A model generated the notes under the pieces. It ran no database searches, was not told where the DNA came from, and saw only the letters and a program-made list of their open reading frames with translations. Shown here one piece after another: positions 44,314 to 51,929 of a stretch of DNA of 64,000 bases. This stretch comes from Candidatus Gastranaerophilales bacterium (lineage in GTDB: Bacteria > Cyanobacteriota > Vampirovibrionia > Gastranaerophilales > Gastranaerophilaceae), in the NCBI GenBank assembly GCA_944324175.1, contig CALUVH010000009.1, positions 1 to 64,000 on the forward strand, in the 5' to 3' direction. Both the position numbers and the translations under genes were made by a program. Numbering within the stretch: the first letter of the stretch is position 1; every line of letters begins with the position of its first letter.

Positions 44314-45840
44314 TTAAGAATAAACAAACGGAGGTCCGTTTTTTACTTCAAATAATATATTATCTGCCATTGTCTTAAGTTGTTCTTTTGGCTTGCCTTT
44401 CCTTACCTGATTATAAAACTCCTCCATTAATGGCTGAATTGCAGCATCTTTTTTAGATTTAAAATTACGCAACTCAGTAGATACAAGACGTTTTTGTAAA
44501 TCAAGCTCTGTTTGCGCATTAATTTTTTTTACTTGCACTTCCTTAATTGCATCACCAGTAAGCTTTCCTCCGTAAGATATAGCTGCAGCACCGGTCATTC
44601 CAAAAAACAACTGTCTAAATTGCTTATTTTTAGTATCTAACAGCCAGTTATAAAAATATGCACGGTAATCATCAACAAAAGATGAAAATGCAACCTTTGG
44701 AGTGCCATCCCCACCAATATTCGGATTCACTTTTATTGTTGATGTATTTATTTTAATTACTGTATCTTTGATAAATTTTTCAATATCTTCTTGCTTGTTC
44801 CATTTAACACCTTTCATTAAACGTCTAATCGTTTCTTCTGAAGCATCCATGGATAAAAACATATTTTCTAAATTCTGCGCATCAACTTCACGCGTTTGCT
44901 CATTTGAACTTTTTACCAATTTGGATATAATTTTTTCACTTTCAGCTATGCAATCTTTTATATACCCTCTACTTTTACTCAAATTCTTCAATGATAAATA
45001 TGTAAGTCCTATTATTCCGCCGACAGTTGCTGCTCCCATTAAAAAATATAAGAACGGATTCATTTTCTCATCTTTTCTGTCTTTAACTTCATTTGTATGA
45101 TTTTTAATTCCTAAAAACGGTATATGAACAGACTTACCAAAATTTGTTAAAATTCCCTCTGGTTCCTCTTGGATATATTTATTTAATATTTTGGTCTTTT
45201 CAGATAATGTACTTCTTATTATTTGAATTTTTCCTGCAAAGGACTGTGTTTCAACATCTATAAGTTTTTCTTGCAAATCTTTTTGAATATCTGCTTCACG
45301 CTTTTTCACCCAAATATCTTTAAATCCATCCAAAAAAGTTTTACCCATAAATGCGGCTGCAGTAAGCGCAAAAACTCCTGTTCCAGCTAATATCGTTTTT
45401 GGAGTCGGGTTGGTAACAATCTGAAAAACAGCTTGAGAAATTTCACTATTTACCGTAACAATACGAGTAAGAGTAGGTATCCACTTTTCTTTTAAATGAT
45501 TTTTCATCAAATCAGCAGCAACTTTTGTATTGTGTTGAATAAACATGGACAGACCTGCAATTACTCCCATTACACCAAGCGATACTGCACTTATCGGTAT
45601 TAAGCTTTTTTCTTTTTGATTTTTATTCTCACCGAGAAGTGACGGGAGTTTAACTTTGTCAGAGATTATTAATGTATCTACTGTATCATCCAAATTTAAA
45701 ACGTTTTTTTCATAATTGTCTTTGATAAAATTATTTACGAGCACACCTTCTTTAGTGTAACTATTTGTACGCTTTTGGGTAGTAGTCAAATTTCTTTGTT
45801 GTCTAACGGTTTCATTATCTTGAAATGTCGTTACATTCAT
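44314..45840 (-). CDS. Membrane protein of unknown function
   Basis: 508 residues. Clear hydrophobic segments are at about 82-101 (IPISAVSLGVMGVIAGLSMF), about 150-166 (ILAGTGVFALTAAAFMG), about 265-285 (FLYFLMGAATVGGIIGLTYL) and about 410-425. Long charged helices lie between them and could form coiled coils. No signal peptide, ATPase motif or known domain is seen. It begins inside the last codons of the 237-residue gene (26-base overlap in another frame), so the two are translationally linked. It belongs to the run of unknown genes under the DtxR-type regulator. Function unknown. Confidence 0.78.
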   Translation of the reverse strand: MNVTTFQDNETVRQQRNLTTTQKRTNSYTKEGVLVNNFIKDNYEKNVLNLDDTVDTLIISDKVKLPSLLGENKNQKEKSLIPISAVSLGVMGVIAGLSMFIQHNTKVAADLMKNHLKEKWIPTLTRIVTVNSEISQAVFQIVTNPTPKTILAGTGVFALTAAAFMGKTFLDGFKDIWVKKREADIQKDLQEKLIDVETQSFAGKIQIIRSTLSEKTKILNKYIQEEPEGILTNFGKSVHIPFLGIKNHTNEVKDRKDEKMNPFLYFLMGAATVGGIIGLTYLSLKNLSKSRGYIKDCIAESEKIISKLVKSSNEQTREVDAQNLENMFLSMDASEETIRRLMKGVKWNKQEDIEKFIKDTVIKINTSTIKVNPNIGGDGTPKVAFSSFVDDYRAYFYNWLLDTKNKQFRQLFFGMTGAAAISYGGKLTGDAIKEVQVKKINAQTELDLQKRLVSTELRNFKSKKDAAIQPLMEEFYNQVRKGKPKEQLKTMADNILFEVKNGPPFVYS

Positions 45841-46528
45841 TTTCTATTAAATCCTTTTCATTTTCACCCGTGAGTTTATTATACAATTCATGTATAAATG
45901 TTTTTAGTTCAAAGGCTTTTTTCGTCTCATCAATTTGCTTATCATCATTATCCGCATCTAGTGGTTTAAAAATTGAGAATAGCGATTTTACCTTCTTTTT
46001 TAATTCATTTAGAGTTTCAGAAACCTTCTTTTGAACTGCAGCCTTTAATTCGCCATATACCGCCGTAAGTTTATCTGAAATATCAGCAAGCTTTTGAGAT
46101 ATACTTTGTACTAAGTTTGTCAGATTAGTAGGAAGATTTTTTAACATATTTACAGCATTAGCAAATACAGTATTTAGGACAAAATTTATAGGTCTAGCGA
46201 TAATGGCAGGAGTATTTGCAGTAAAAAATTGGGACAAACCAACAAGTCTTTGATGAGCATTTGCCATTGTTTGTTGAAATGCTTGAATATTTTGTATAAA
46301 GTTTTGCGCATCCTGCTCTCGAGCTAATTTTGCATTCTGTTGAGCCTTCAAAAAAGCACCAATAGCTGCACACTCATTCCAACTCATTTCACCGGGCTTA
46401 GCTGAAAAATCTGCTTTTTTCATGCCACCGCCTCCCATGCCGTTACATATTGGGCATGCTCCAAGCGGTAATCCATGTGGACAAGTCCCTATTCTTGCGT
46501 TATTCGGTTGTATAGTTGCTAATTGCAT
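45815..46528 (-). CDS. Protein with CPHG...CPIC zinc-knuckle-like N-terminus, unknown function
   Basis: 237 residues. Near the N-terminus CPHGLPLGACPICNG (about 16-30) has three cysteines and a histidine spaced like a small metal site, followed by GGGGMKKADFS and MSWNECAA. The rest is helical, with a moderately hydrophobic stretch (about 105-130) and coiled-coil-prone sequence (about 135-200). No signal peptide. AGAGGA before the ATG lies inside a hairpin (46536-46553) that would block it. The gene has its own promoter and long leader. It overlaps the next gene by 26 bases. No family recognised. Confidence 0.78.
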   Translation of the reverse strand: MQLATIQPNNARIGTCPHGLPLGACPICNGMGGGGMKKADFSAKPGEMSWNECAAIGAFLKAQQNAKLAREQDAQNFIQNIQAFQQTMANAHQRLVGLSQFFTANTPAIIARPINFVLNTVFANAVNMLKNLPTNLTNLVQSISQKLADISDKLTAVYGELKAAVQKKVSETLNELKKKVKSLFSIFKPLDADNDDKQIDETKKAFELKTFIHELYNKLTGENEKDLIENECNDISR

Positions 46529-46655
46529 TAAAAAATCCTCTTTTCAAAGAGGACACTGAAAAAAAGTTCTTGTCGATGGTCAAAAAGCACGTGACCAAAG
46601 CTTTTCTTCGAGTGTTCCGACTATTACGGCTGCGGCTACAGTTGAAGATCTTCAC
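46500..46655 (-). CDS. Possible leader peptide overlapping the start of the 237-residue gene
   Basis: 51 codons from a GTG with AGAGGA six bases upstream at the 5' end of the leader. The product would begin VKIFNCSRSRNSRNTRRK and run out of frame into the first codons of the main gene, ending 29 bases inside it. An overlapping ATG-AAG-TGA (46660-46652) is an alternative two-codon frame at the same site. Its translation would open or close the leader hairpins. There is no protein homology to support it, so the call is speculative. Confidence 0.25.
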   Translation of the reverse strand: MKIFNCSRSRNSRNTRRKALVTCFLTIDKNFFSVSSLKRGFFNAISNYTTE

Positions 46656-46673
46656 TTCATTTCCTCTTTGAAA
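46529..46673 (-). promoter_or_regulatory. Attenuator-like leader with alternative hairpins
   Basis: On the minus strand TCCTCTTT (46553-46546) pairs with AAAGAGGA (46543-46536), is followed by six T and covers the ribosome-binding site of the 237-residue gene. The same TCCTCTTTGAAAA (46553-46541) is also perfectly complementary over 13 bases to TTTTCAAAGAGGA (46674-46662) at the start of the leader. The two pairings exclude each other. Between them are other helices, such as TGAAGATCTTCA, and GGTCA with TGACC. The inverted repeat could also be an inversion site, but no recombinase is near. Confidence 0.55.
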
Positions 46674-46702
46674 ATCGTAAAATAAATCCATACCAGTGTC
46701 AA
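46674..46702 (-). promoter_or_regulatory. Promoter of the 237-residue gene
   Basis: On the minus strand TTGACA (46702-46697) and TACGAT (46679-46674) are 17 bases apart. The predicted transcript starts near 46667, giving a leader of about 140 bases. Confidence 0.65.
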
Positions 46703-46747
46703 TATTTACCAACGAGATGTTAAAATTTATAAAACAACGCTCGGTAG

Positions 46748-47770
46748 TTAATCATTTTTAATGCTACCGTTTCTATATCCAATACCCGCTCGATAACCGG
46801 ATATAAAATACATTAAAGGAAGAACCGGTTCTATCCACTTGAATCCCGATAGTATACCTGCCGTCGCAATATCATCAGCGTGCAATGCTATATCTAAAGT
46901 TTCAGGTTTCCTTTCTGTATAAAGTCCCTTAGCTGACTTTTGTCCAAATATCGGATCTATTATTTTTTTACTCAGGTAATTTGCGATATAACTTCCTCCA
47001 ATTATACCCATTGCAGTTATACCTCCAAGTATCGTAAAAAGATTTTGTATAGGAGTTAGAGGTTTTATAATTTTATATTTTTGTAGCTGCTTTGCTCCAA
47101 ACATTGCTAAAGCTGCTCCAACATTACAAAGACATATATTAGCAAAATATTGATAAAAACCTTCTTTAATTTTATTAGCAGTATTTTTTCTTGAAGAAGT
47201 CCCTGTAAACTTATCTGCCAAAATTCCTCCCAAAATTCCTCCAACAACCGGCACTGCCCCCAAAGCTGATAAACGACCTATCTCTTTAAATTCCTCTTCC
47301 TTTTTACTTACATCAGGCAAAATCACCTCAAATAAATCTTTTTTTGCTTTATTCTGAGGCAATTTTGCTGATAATAAGGCAATATCCTTCAGAGAAAGGT
47401 GAGTGATTTTAGGTTTGGTCAATACATGTAGAAGGTTATTGTCTTGTATAGTTATATCTTGCAAATATTTATCTACTGCTTTACTTTGTCTTAATAAAAC
47501 ATCTTCAATAGACTCACTCTCCATTAATCCGTTAAAGATTTTTCTCCCTCTTATTGTCAATCCTCTTGTACCCAACAAAGTGGCGATAACTGTACTTCCT
47601 ACTATTAAAAAGTTTTTGATACCTCGCTTTTTATCATCATTTCGGTGTCTATAGGTATCAACTATTCCATATATCCCCCCAGTACCCACCAAAAAAGTCG
47701 GCATTTTTTTATTCAATTTATTTAAAATTAGCGGCTGATCTACAAATTTTGCTATTGTTTGAATTTTCAT
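46748..47770 (-). CDS. Membrane protein of unknown function under DtxR-type control
   Basis: 340 residues. Several glycine-rich hydrophobic segments are visible: about 24-40, 51-66 (FLIVGSTVIATLLGTRG), 170-190 (GAVPVVGGILGGILAD), 212-230 and 243-268 (FTILGGITAMGIIGGSYIAN), plus one near the C-terminus. Charged loops separate them. No transporter motif, signal peptide or catalytic residue is recognised. The promoter directly upstream carries a tandem metal-regulator operator, and the DtxR-type gene lies immediately beyond it. A role in metal handling is therefore likely, although the protein resembles no known metal transporter. GAG-type purine sequence before the ATG is weak. Confidence 0.78.
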   Translation of the reverse strand: MKIQTIAKFVDQPLILNKLNKKMPTFLVGTGGIYGIVDTYRHRNDDKKRGIKNFLIVGSTVIATLLGTRGLTIRGRKIFNGLMESESIEDVLLRQSKAVDKYLQDITIQDNNLLHVLTKPKITHLSLKDIALLSAKLPQNKAKKDLFEVILPDVSKKEEEFKEIGRLSALGAVPVVGGILGGILADKFTGTSSRKNTANKIKEGFYQYFANICLCNVGAALAMFGAKQLQKYKIIKPLTPIQNLFTILGGITAMGIIGGSYIANYLSKKIIDPIFGQKSAKGLYTERKPETLDIALHADDIATAGILSGFKWIEPVLPLMYFISGYRAGIGYRNGSIKND

Positions 47771-47783
47771 ATTTTACTCTTTT

Positions 47784-47846
47784 GTTAGTCTTATCTAACT
47801 TTTGTTAGACAAGACTAACTTTATGCAAAAAAAATATATTTGTCAA
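47784..47846 (-). promoter_or_regulatory. Promoter with two tandem DtxR-type operators
   Basis: On the minus strand TTGACA (47846-47841) and TAAAGT (47823-47818) are 17 bases apart. Just on and past the -10 lie two 16-base palindromes of the form GTTAG-N6-CTAAC (47784-47799 and 47804-47819) separated by four bases. The two also mirror each other (15 of 16 bases). Position and half-sites fit a DtxR/IdeR-type repressor blocking transcription. Confidence 0.75.
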
Positions 47847-47847
47847 G

Positions 47848-48279
47848 TTACTTACACAATTTCTTATTTATTTTTTCTGCAAACCCCTTATCTTCTTTGG
47901 CATAATCTTTAATAAATGAATATAATAGCAAAAATTTTTCATACAATTCATCAGATAATATATGTTCCATTTTACAAGCATTTTCAGTAGCTTGTTGAGG
48001 TGATAAATTTAAGATTTCTTGAAAAAACGCAGTCATGGAATTATGCCGATCTAAAATTTTTCTAGCCAATCCTTCACCTAACTTGGTCAAAGTAATAGAT
48101 GAGTATGGTGCATAATTTATCAATTTTTTTTCTGACAACAAATTCAAAGCCGCAGTTACTGAAGCTTTTTTTACATTCAAAGCCTCAGAGATTTCAGTAA
48201 CTTTCGCAACCCCTTGCTTCAAAACTTGCTTATAAATTTCTTCTAAATAATCTTCCTGACTGTACGATAATTTTTCCAT
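47848..48279 (-). CDS. DtxR/MntR-family metal-dependent repressor
   Basis: 143 residues from the ATG at 48279; the frame is open 21 codons further up but without a site. An N-terminal winged helix (about 1-65: SQEDYLEEIYK, KVTEISEALNVKKASVTAAL) is followed by the metal-binding dimerisation domain (about 70-143) with DRHNSMTAFF and NACKMEHILSDELYEK. There is no SH3 domain. Metal ligands look mixed: Asp in SQED as in MntR, Cys in ACKMEH as in DtxR. A TACAAT box lies seven bases before the ATG. The operator pair downstream indicates control of the next gene. Confidence 0.9.
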   Translation of the reverse strand: MEKLSYSQEDYLEEIYKQVLKQGVAKVTEISEALNVKKASVTAALNLLSEKKLINYAPYSSITLTKLGEGLARKILDRHNSMTAFFQEILNLSPQQATENACKMEHILSDELYEKFLLLYSFIKDYAKEDKGFAEKINKKLCK

Positions 48280-48286
48280 ACCATTA

Positions 48287-48295
48287 ATTGTAGCA
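48287..48295 (-). promoter_or_regulatory. Extended -10 box for the DtxR-type gene
   Basis: TGCTACAAT on the minus strand ends seven bases before the ATG; no ribosome-binding site. Confidence 0.4.
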
Positions 48296-48398
48296 CAAAA
48301 CAGATACTTTTTAATCTTTTTTGTAACTATAAATTTAAACAATGATAACTAATAAATTTTAAAATGTTAATCTTTCTTAAAATTAATCACAAATAATA

Positions 48399-48427
48399 TT
48401 GGAAATTTTTCATTAATGGAGTAGAAT
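48399..48427 (+). promoter_or_regulatory. Promoter for a leaderless acyltransferase transcript
   Basis: TTGGAA (48399-48404) and TAGAAT (48422-48427) are 17 bases apart, and the -10 ends six bases before the ATG at 48434. Confidence 0.5.
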
Positions 48428-48433
48428 TACTTT

Positions 48434-49255
48434 ATGAGTGTAGAAGAACAATTATATTCTGACATCCCTCCAACAAAGTTGAGGAATAAAGAGGAGAAAT
48501 TCAAACCGGCAAAAACAAATAGGTTTTGGCTAGGGGTCGCGAGTTTTTTCTTTTTTAACATGCTCCAAAATCGTTTTTATGCATTTCGATATACCGGTTT
48601 TGAACAATTTACCAAAGAGGATGAAAACATTCCAACAATAATTTTTGCACCACATTGCAATTGGTGGGACGGAATCGTTCTGTATAACATAACTCACAGA
48701 ATTTTTCATAAAGAAATTCGCTTAATGGTAGAAGAACTTAACAGATTTCCATTGTTAAGACGTGGGGGAGCATTCAGTGTAAACAAAAAATCACCTCAGT
48801 CTGCTATGAAAGCATTAAAATACTCTGTCGATGTACTTGGAAACACCAAAAATATATTGGGAATATTTCCTCAAGGTATTATTAGACCTCCTCACTTTAG
48901 ACCTGTTGTATTTCAAACCGGTTTGGCTTATATTGCTCAAAACACAGCTAAAAAATATGGAAAGGTAAATTTAGTACCTGTTGCTGTTGAATATACATTT
49001 TTAAGAGATAATCGTCCTGAAGTTATTGTTAAATTTGGCGACAAGATAACTCTTGACAACTCAAATGTTAACAGAAAAGATCTTACACATAATCTTGAAA
49101 ATGCTTTGACAAAAGCTTGTGATTCTCTATTTACTGAAATTTCAAAAGGAGATTTCTCAAATTATAAAATTTTATTCAAACAACATCTCAAATGGTATCG
49201 TAGAATTGAACAACGACTTAAACGAATTGATTTACCTGTAACCTCAGGGATATAA
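48434..49255 (+). CDS. 1-acyl-glycerol-3-phosphate acyltransferase-like (PlsC family)
   Basis: 273 residues. The catalytic HX4D motif is APHCNWWDGIVLY (H and D about residues 75 and 80). The phosphate-site motif is FPQGIIRPP (about 150), in place of the usual FPEGTR. A hydrophobic stretch precedes the HX4D motif (about 35-45). It probably transfers an acyl chain to a lysophospholipid or related acceptor at the inner membrane. The acyl donor and acceptor are not fixed by the sequence; the WWDG variant is seen in PlsC-like proteins of bacteria with unusual lipids. It is divergent from the DtxR-type regulator and has its own promoter. Confidence 0.88.
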   Translation: MSVEEQLYSDIPPTKLRNKEEKFKPAKTNRFWLGVASFFFFNMLQNRFYAFRYTGFEQFTKEDENIPTIIFAPHCNWWDGIVLYNITHRIFHKEIRLMVEELNRFPLLRRGGAFSVNKKSPQSAMKALKYSVDVLGNTKNILGIFPQGIIRPPHFRPVVFQTGLAYIAQNTAKKYGKVNLVPVAVEYTFLRDNRPEVIVKFGDKITLDNSNVNRKDLTHNLENALTKACDSLFTEISKGDFSNYKILFKQHLKWYRRIEQRLKRIDLPVTSGI

Positions 49256-49280
49256 AAAACTCCTCAAAAATTGAGGAGCT
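49253..49280 (-). terminator. Terminator of the 49285-50958 gene
   Basis: CTCCTCAA (49260-49267) and TTGAGGAG (49271-49278) pair with a three-base loop. On the minus strand a T6 run follows. It also separates this gene from the convergent acyltransferase. Confidence 0.85.
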
Positions 49281-49284
49281 AAGT

Positions 49285-50958
49285 TTATGCATTATATCGT
49301 TTGAAAGATTTTTCTATATTTTTGTCAATTACTGATTTTACGCTATCATACTCAGTTGTCAGTGATGAAATTTCTGTATCTAAATTCTTCATTTTTAAAT
49401 CTATTTCATCTTCTTTACTTGTCAATCGAGCTTTTTGGTTAGTATATTTTGCTTCAGCTTGCGCTATTGCACTATCATCTGATACCTCTTTTATAAATGT
49501 ATTTGTTGAGTAATTACCTTGATAATAATATCCGTCATCACTAATTGATGAAACGTACATCATACCATTTTTTAGCATTTCTTGTAAGTATTCTTGATCT
49601 TTTATCTCAGAATTTTCGCTCCAACCCATTGCACATAATTGGTTGAACAAGGTATCGTAGAATAAGCCTGTTTTAGCATCCTCTTCTGAAACACTTGAAC
49701 CTGCATTAATTCTGTAAATAAATGTTGGATCATCAGTAACAATATTAGAGTTTGATTTCTGACCTATTATAGCATCATAGTTATTTGTACTTGCTTCTTT
49801 ATTCATATATTGAGCATAGTAAGTCAAGAATGTATCTACAACTGAATTCAAATTGATAGCAGTATCTGATCTACTATGTTTTACAACAACAGGACCATGG
49901 TTCCAGAAAGCACCATAAACAAATCCGACATAATCACCTGAGGTAGCTGCATCCTTAACTGTTCCAACACAATTGTAACCACCTGAAGCTTTAGCTTTCT
50001 TTTTCCAGTAAACTCTTGTACCGACAGTATCTAAGTGCATATCTCTTGGATCTTGTCTTCTATTACCATTGTTATCAACAATTTCAGATGGATCATATAG
50101 CTCTTTTGTCTTAATAGTGGCATATTTTAAAGCATTTTCTGTTATAGGGTCTACCGCGAGAACAGAAGCAAATGCTTCATATAAATCGTCTATAAAACCA
50201 CCATCTTGTACTAACATAGTTGCAATCCCTTTTGTAACTGTAGCTGGAGCTCTGCAATTCTTTTGAGCTTGTGCAAAAGCTATATATTGCTCATCATCTT
50301 TCAATAAATCTGCTAAATTAAATGATGTTTGTTGGGAATTAGATACATTATTTGATCCTGCACCAATGTATAACATATCATATGTGCCTTCCATACAACC
50401 AGGATTTAATTCTACTTGTACAGAACCTAAAGCTTCTATTAAGCCTTCCAAATTTGTTTCCACATACTGTGTTGAAATTAAATCTGTACTTCCTAAACCA
50501 GCAGCTTGGTTATAAGTTGTTGATAGAATTGAATCTCTCGTTTTTTTAGATATTACACCAGCTGTAAATAACCCCTCAATAAATTTATTACGCATTTCTT
50601 CACTTGGCATACCGTTCAAACCTTCTTGTGGTACACCTGCAGCCCTTGCTGCCGCTGCAATAGCCGGATCAAGAACTACACGTCCTTGTTGGTTAGTTAT
50701 TAATGTAGGCAAATAATCATTTAATGCTGAAGGTGTCATCAATAAACTGTATGTAAGCGGATTTGATGTATCACCTTTGCCATAAAAATCATAGTATAGT
50801 TGAGTTTGATTTAAGGAATTTTGATATTCATTTGAAATCTCATTCATTTCACGAGAAAGCGCAATTTTTTGGTGTGACAATCTCATAGATTGGTATTCAC
50901 AATCCGCCTTTCGTGATGTTATGGTTAATAATCTTGCTTGTGATGCTGATAAGCCCAT
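49285..50958 (-). CDS. Large paralogue with ASQAR N-terminus and coiled-coil C-terminus, unknown function
   Basis: 557 residues from the ATG at 50958; an in-frame TTG seven codons up is less likely. The N-terminus MGLSASQARLLTITSRKAD and the C-terminus LDTEISSLTTEYDSVKSVID then KNIEKSFKRYNA match the ends of the 42608-43645 protein. The centre (about 60-480) is different and much longer, rich in Asn, Ser, Thr and Tyr, with beta-like character. There is no signal peptide or membrane span. It could be a secreted or surface protein exported by an unrecognised route, or an internal structural protein. It has its own terminator. Confidence 0.82.
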   Translation of the reverse strand: MGLSASQARLLTITSRKADCEYQSMRLSHQKIALSREMNEISNEYQNSLNQTQLYYDFYGKGDTSNPLTYSLLMTPSALNDYLPTLITNQQGRVVLDPAIAAAARAAGVPQEGLNGMPSEEMRNKFIEGLFTAGVISKKTRDSILSTTYNQAAGLGSTDLISTQYVETNLEGLIEALGSVQVELNPGCMEGTYDMLYIGAGSNNVSNSQQTSFNLADLLKDDEQYIAFAQAQKNCRAPATVTKGIATMLVQDGGFIDDLYEAFASVLAVDPITENALKYATIKTKELYDPSEIVDNNGNRRQDPRDMHLDTVGTRVYWKKKAKASGGYNCVGTVKDAATSGDYVGFVYGAFWNHGPVVVKHSRSDTAINLNSVVDTFLTYYAQYMNKEASTNNYDAIIGQKSNSNIVTDDPTFIYRINAGSSVSEEDAKTGLFYDTLFNQLCAMGWSENSEIKDQEYLQEMLKNGMMYVSSISDDGYYYQGNYSTNTFIKEVSDDSAIAQAEAKYTNQKARLTSKEDEIDLKMKNLDTEISSLTTEYDSVKSVIDKNIEKSFKRYNA

Positions 50959-51199
50959 TATCGACCTGAATCCTTTCAAACTTTATATACAAACTTAGTA
51001 ACATTAGTTGAGTATACATGGTCTAGTACGGATTTTATTGGTTAATTCTTTAAGAAATCTCATTCTAATTTTACAATTATTTACAAAACGATTATGATAT
51101 TTTTTACTAACTTTTGTAAACAAAATTCTTTATATCGCAATTTCAAGCATAAAAAATACTTTATATAAGAGTAGTGTAGTTTTAAAAAGGTTATTTGTA

Positions 51200-51895
51200 G
51201 TGTTTAGTCCAGTCGCATCAGCAATATTTACATTTAGAAATATAGATAAGACCGAAAATGGTGAAATAGGAAGAGCTCCTGTTGCACTGGGTCAAGCAGT
51301 TGGAGTCTTGGGCGAAATTTCAAAATATGATAATGCTATTGCAGTCAGTGCTAAAAATGTATTGTCAGTATTCAGTGATTTATCTAAAGAAAATAAATTT
51401 ATGAATTATGCTGGGAAATTTGCTAAATTCGCAAGTGACAACGTTAATCCTTTAATCGCCGTATCTGGCGGTGTAAAGGTTTTAATGTCTGACGACAAAC
51501 AATCCACTGCAATAACAGAAGCAGCAGCATTATCTACAATGTTTGGCGGAGAAGCTCTTGTCAAAAAACATTATGATAAAATTCTAAATTCAACTGTAAT
51601 TCAAAATGGTTTAAAAAAAGCAGCTTCTACAAAATATTTAAAACCTATTTTTGAATTTATTGAAAGTAAAAAATGGGGAGGAGCAACTGGAGCAGTAATC
51701 AAAGGACTTTTATTCTTAGCCGGATCAATGACTTCTTATGAAGTAGGACATGCTATAGGCAAAAAAACAGCAAAATATATAAAAGATAAACAAAATGCAT
51801 CCTCAACTCAGAACCTAAATCTTGAAGAAATTTACAAAAATGCAATGGGAGAAACTCCTCAGGTAATTCCTCAAAAAATCAATCATATAGCCTAA
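51200..51895 (+). CDS. Glycine/alanine-rich helical protein of unknown function
   Basis: 231 residues from a GTG with AAAGGT eight bases upstream. The first part (MFSPVASAIFTFRNIDKTEN) is followed by repeated Ala/Gly-rich amphipathic helices (VALGQAVGVLGEIS, LIAVSGGVKVLMS, GAVIKGLLFLAGSM). There are no clear full membrane spans except perhaps about 165-180. No motif or signal peptide is recognised. It lies just beyond the cluster of unknown genes (42608-50958) but on the other strand, and 34 bases before the SpoIID-like gene. It looks like another lineage-specific protein. Confidence 0.75.
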   Translation: MFSPVASAIFTFRNIDKTENGEIGRAPVALGQAVGVLGEISKYDNAIAVSAKNVLSVFSDLSKENKFMNYAGKFAKFASDNVNPLIAVSGGVKVLMSDDKQSTAITEAAALSTMFGGEALVKKHYDKILNSTVIQNGLKKAASTKYLKPIFEFIESKKWGGATGAVIKGLLFLAGSMTSYEVGHAIGKKTAKYIKDKQNASSTQNLNLEEIYKNAMGETPQVIPQKINHIA

Positions 51896-51914
51896 ACACT
51901 TTTTATAACAGCTA

Positions 51915-51923
51915 TGCTATAAT
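51915..51923 (+). promoter_or_regulatory. Extended -10 box of the SpoIID-like gene
   Basis: TGCTATAAT ends six bases before the ATG; TAAACA at 51895-51900 is a fair -35 with 17-base spacing. There is no ribosome-binding site. Confidence 0.55.
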
Positions 51924-51929
51924 GATTAT

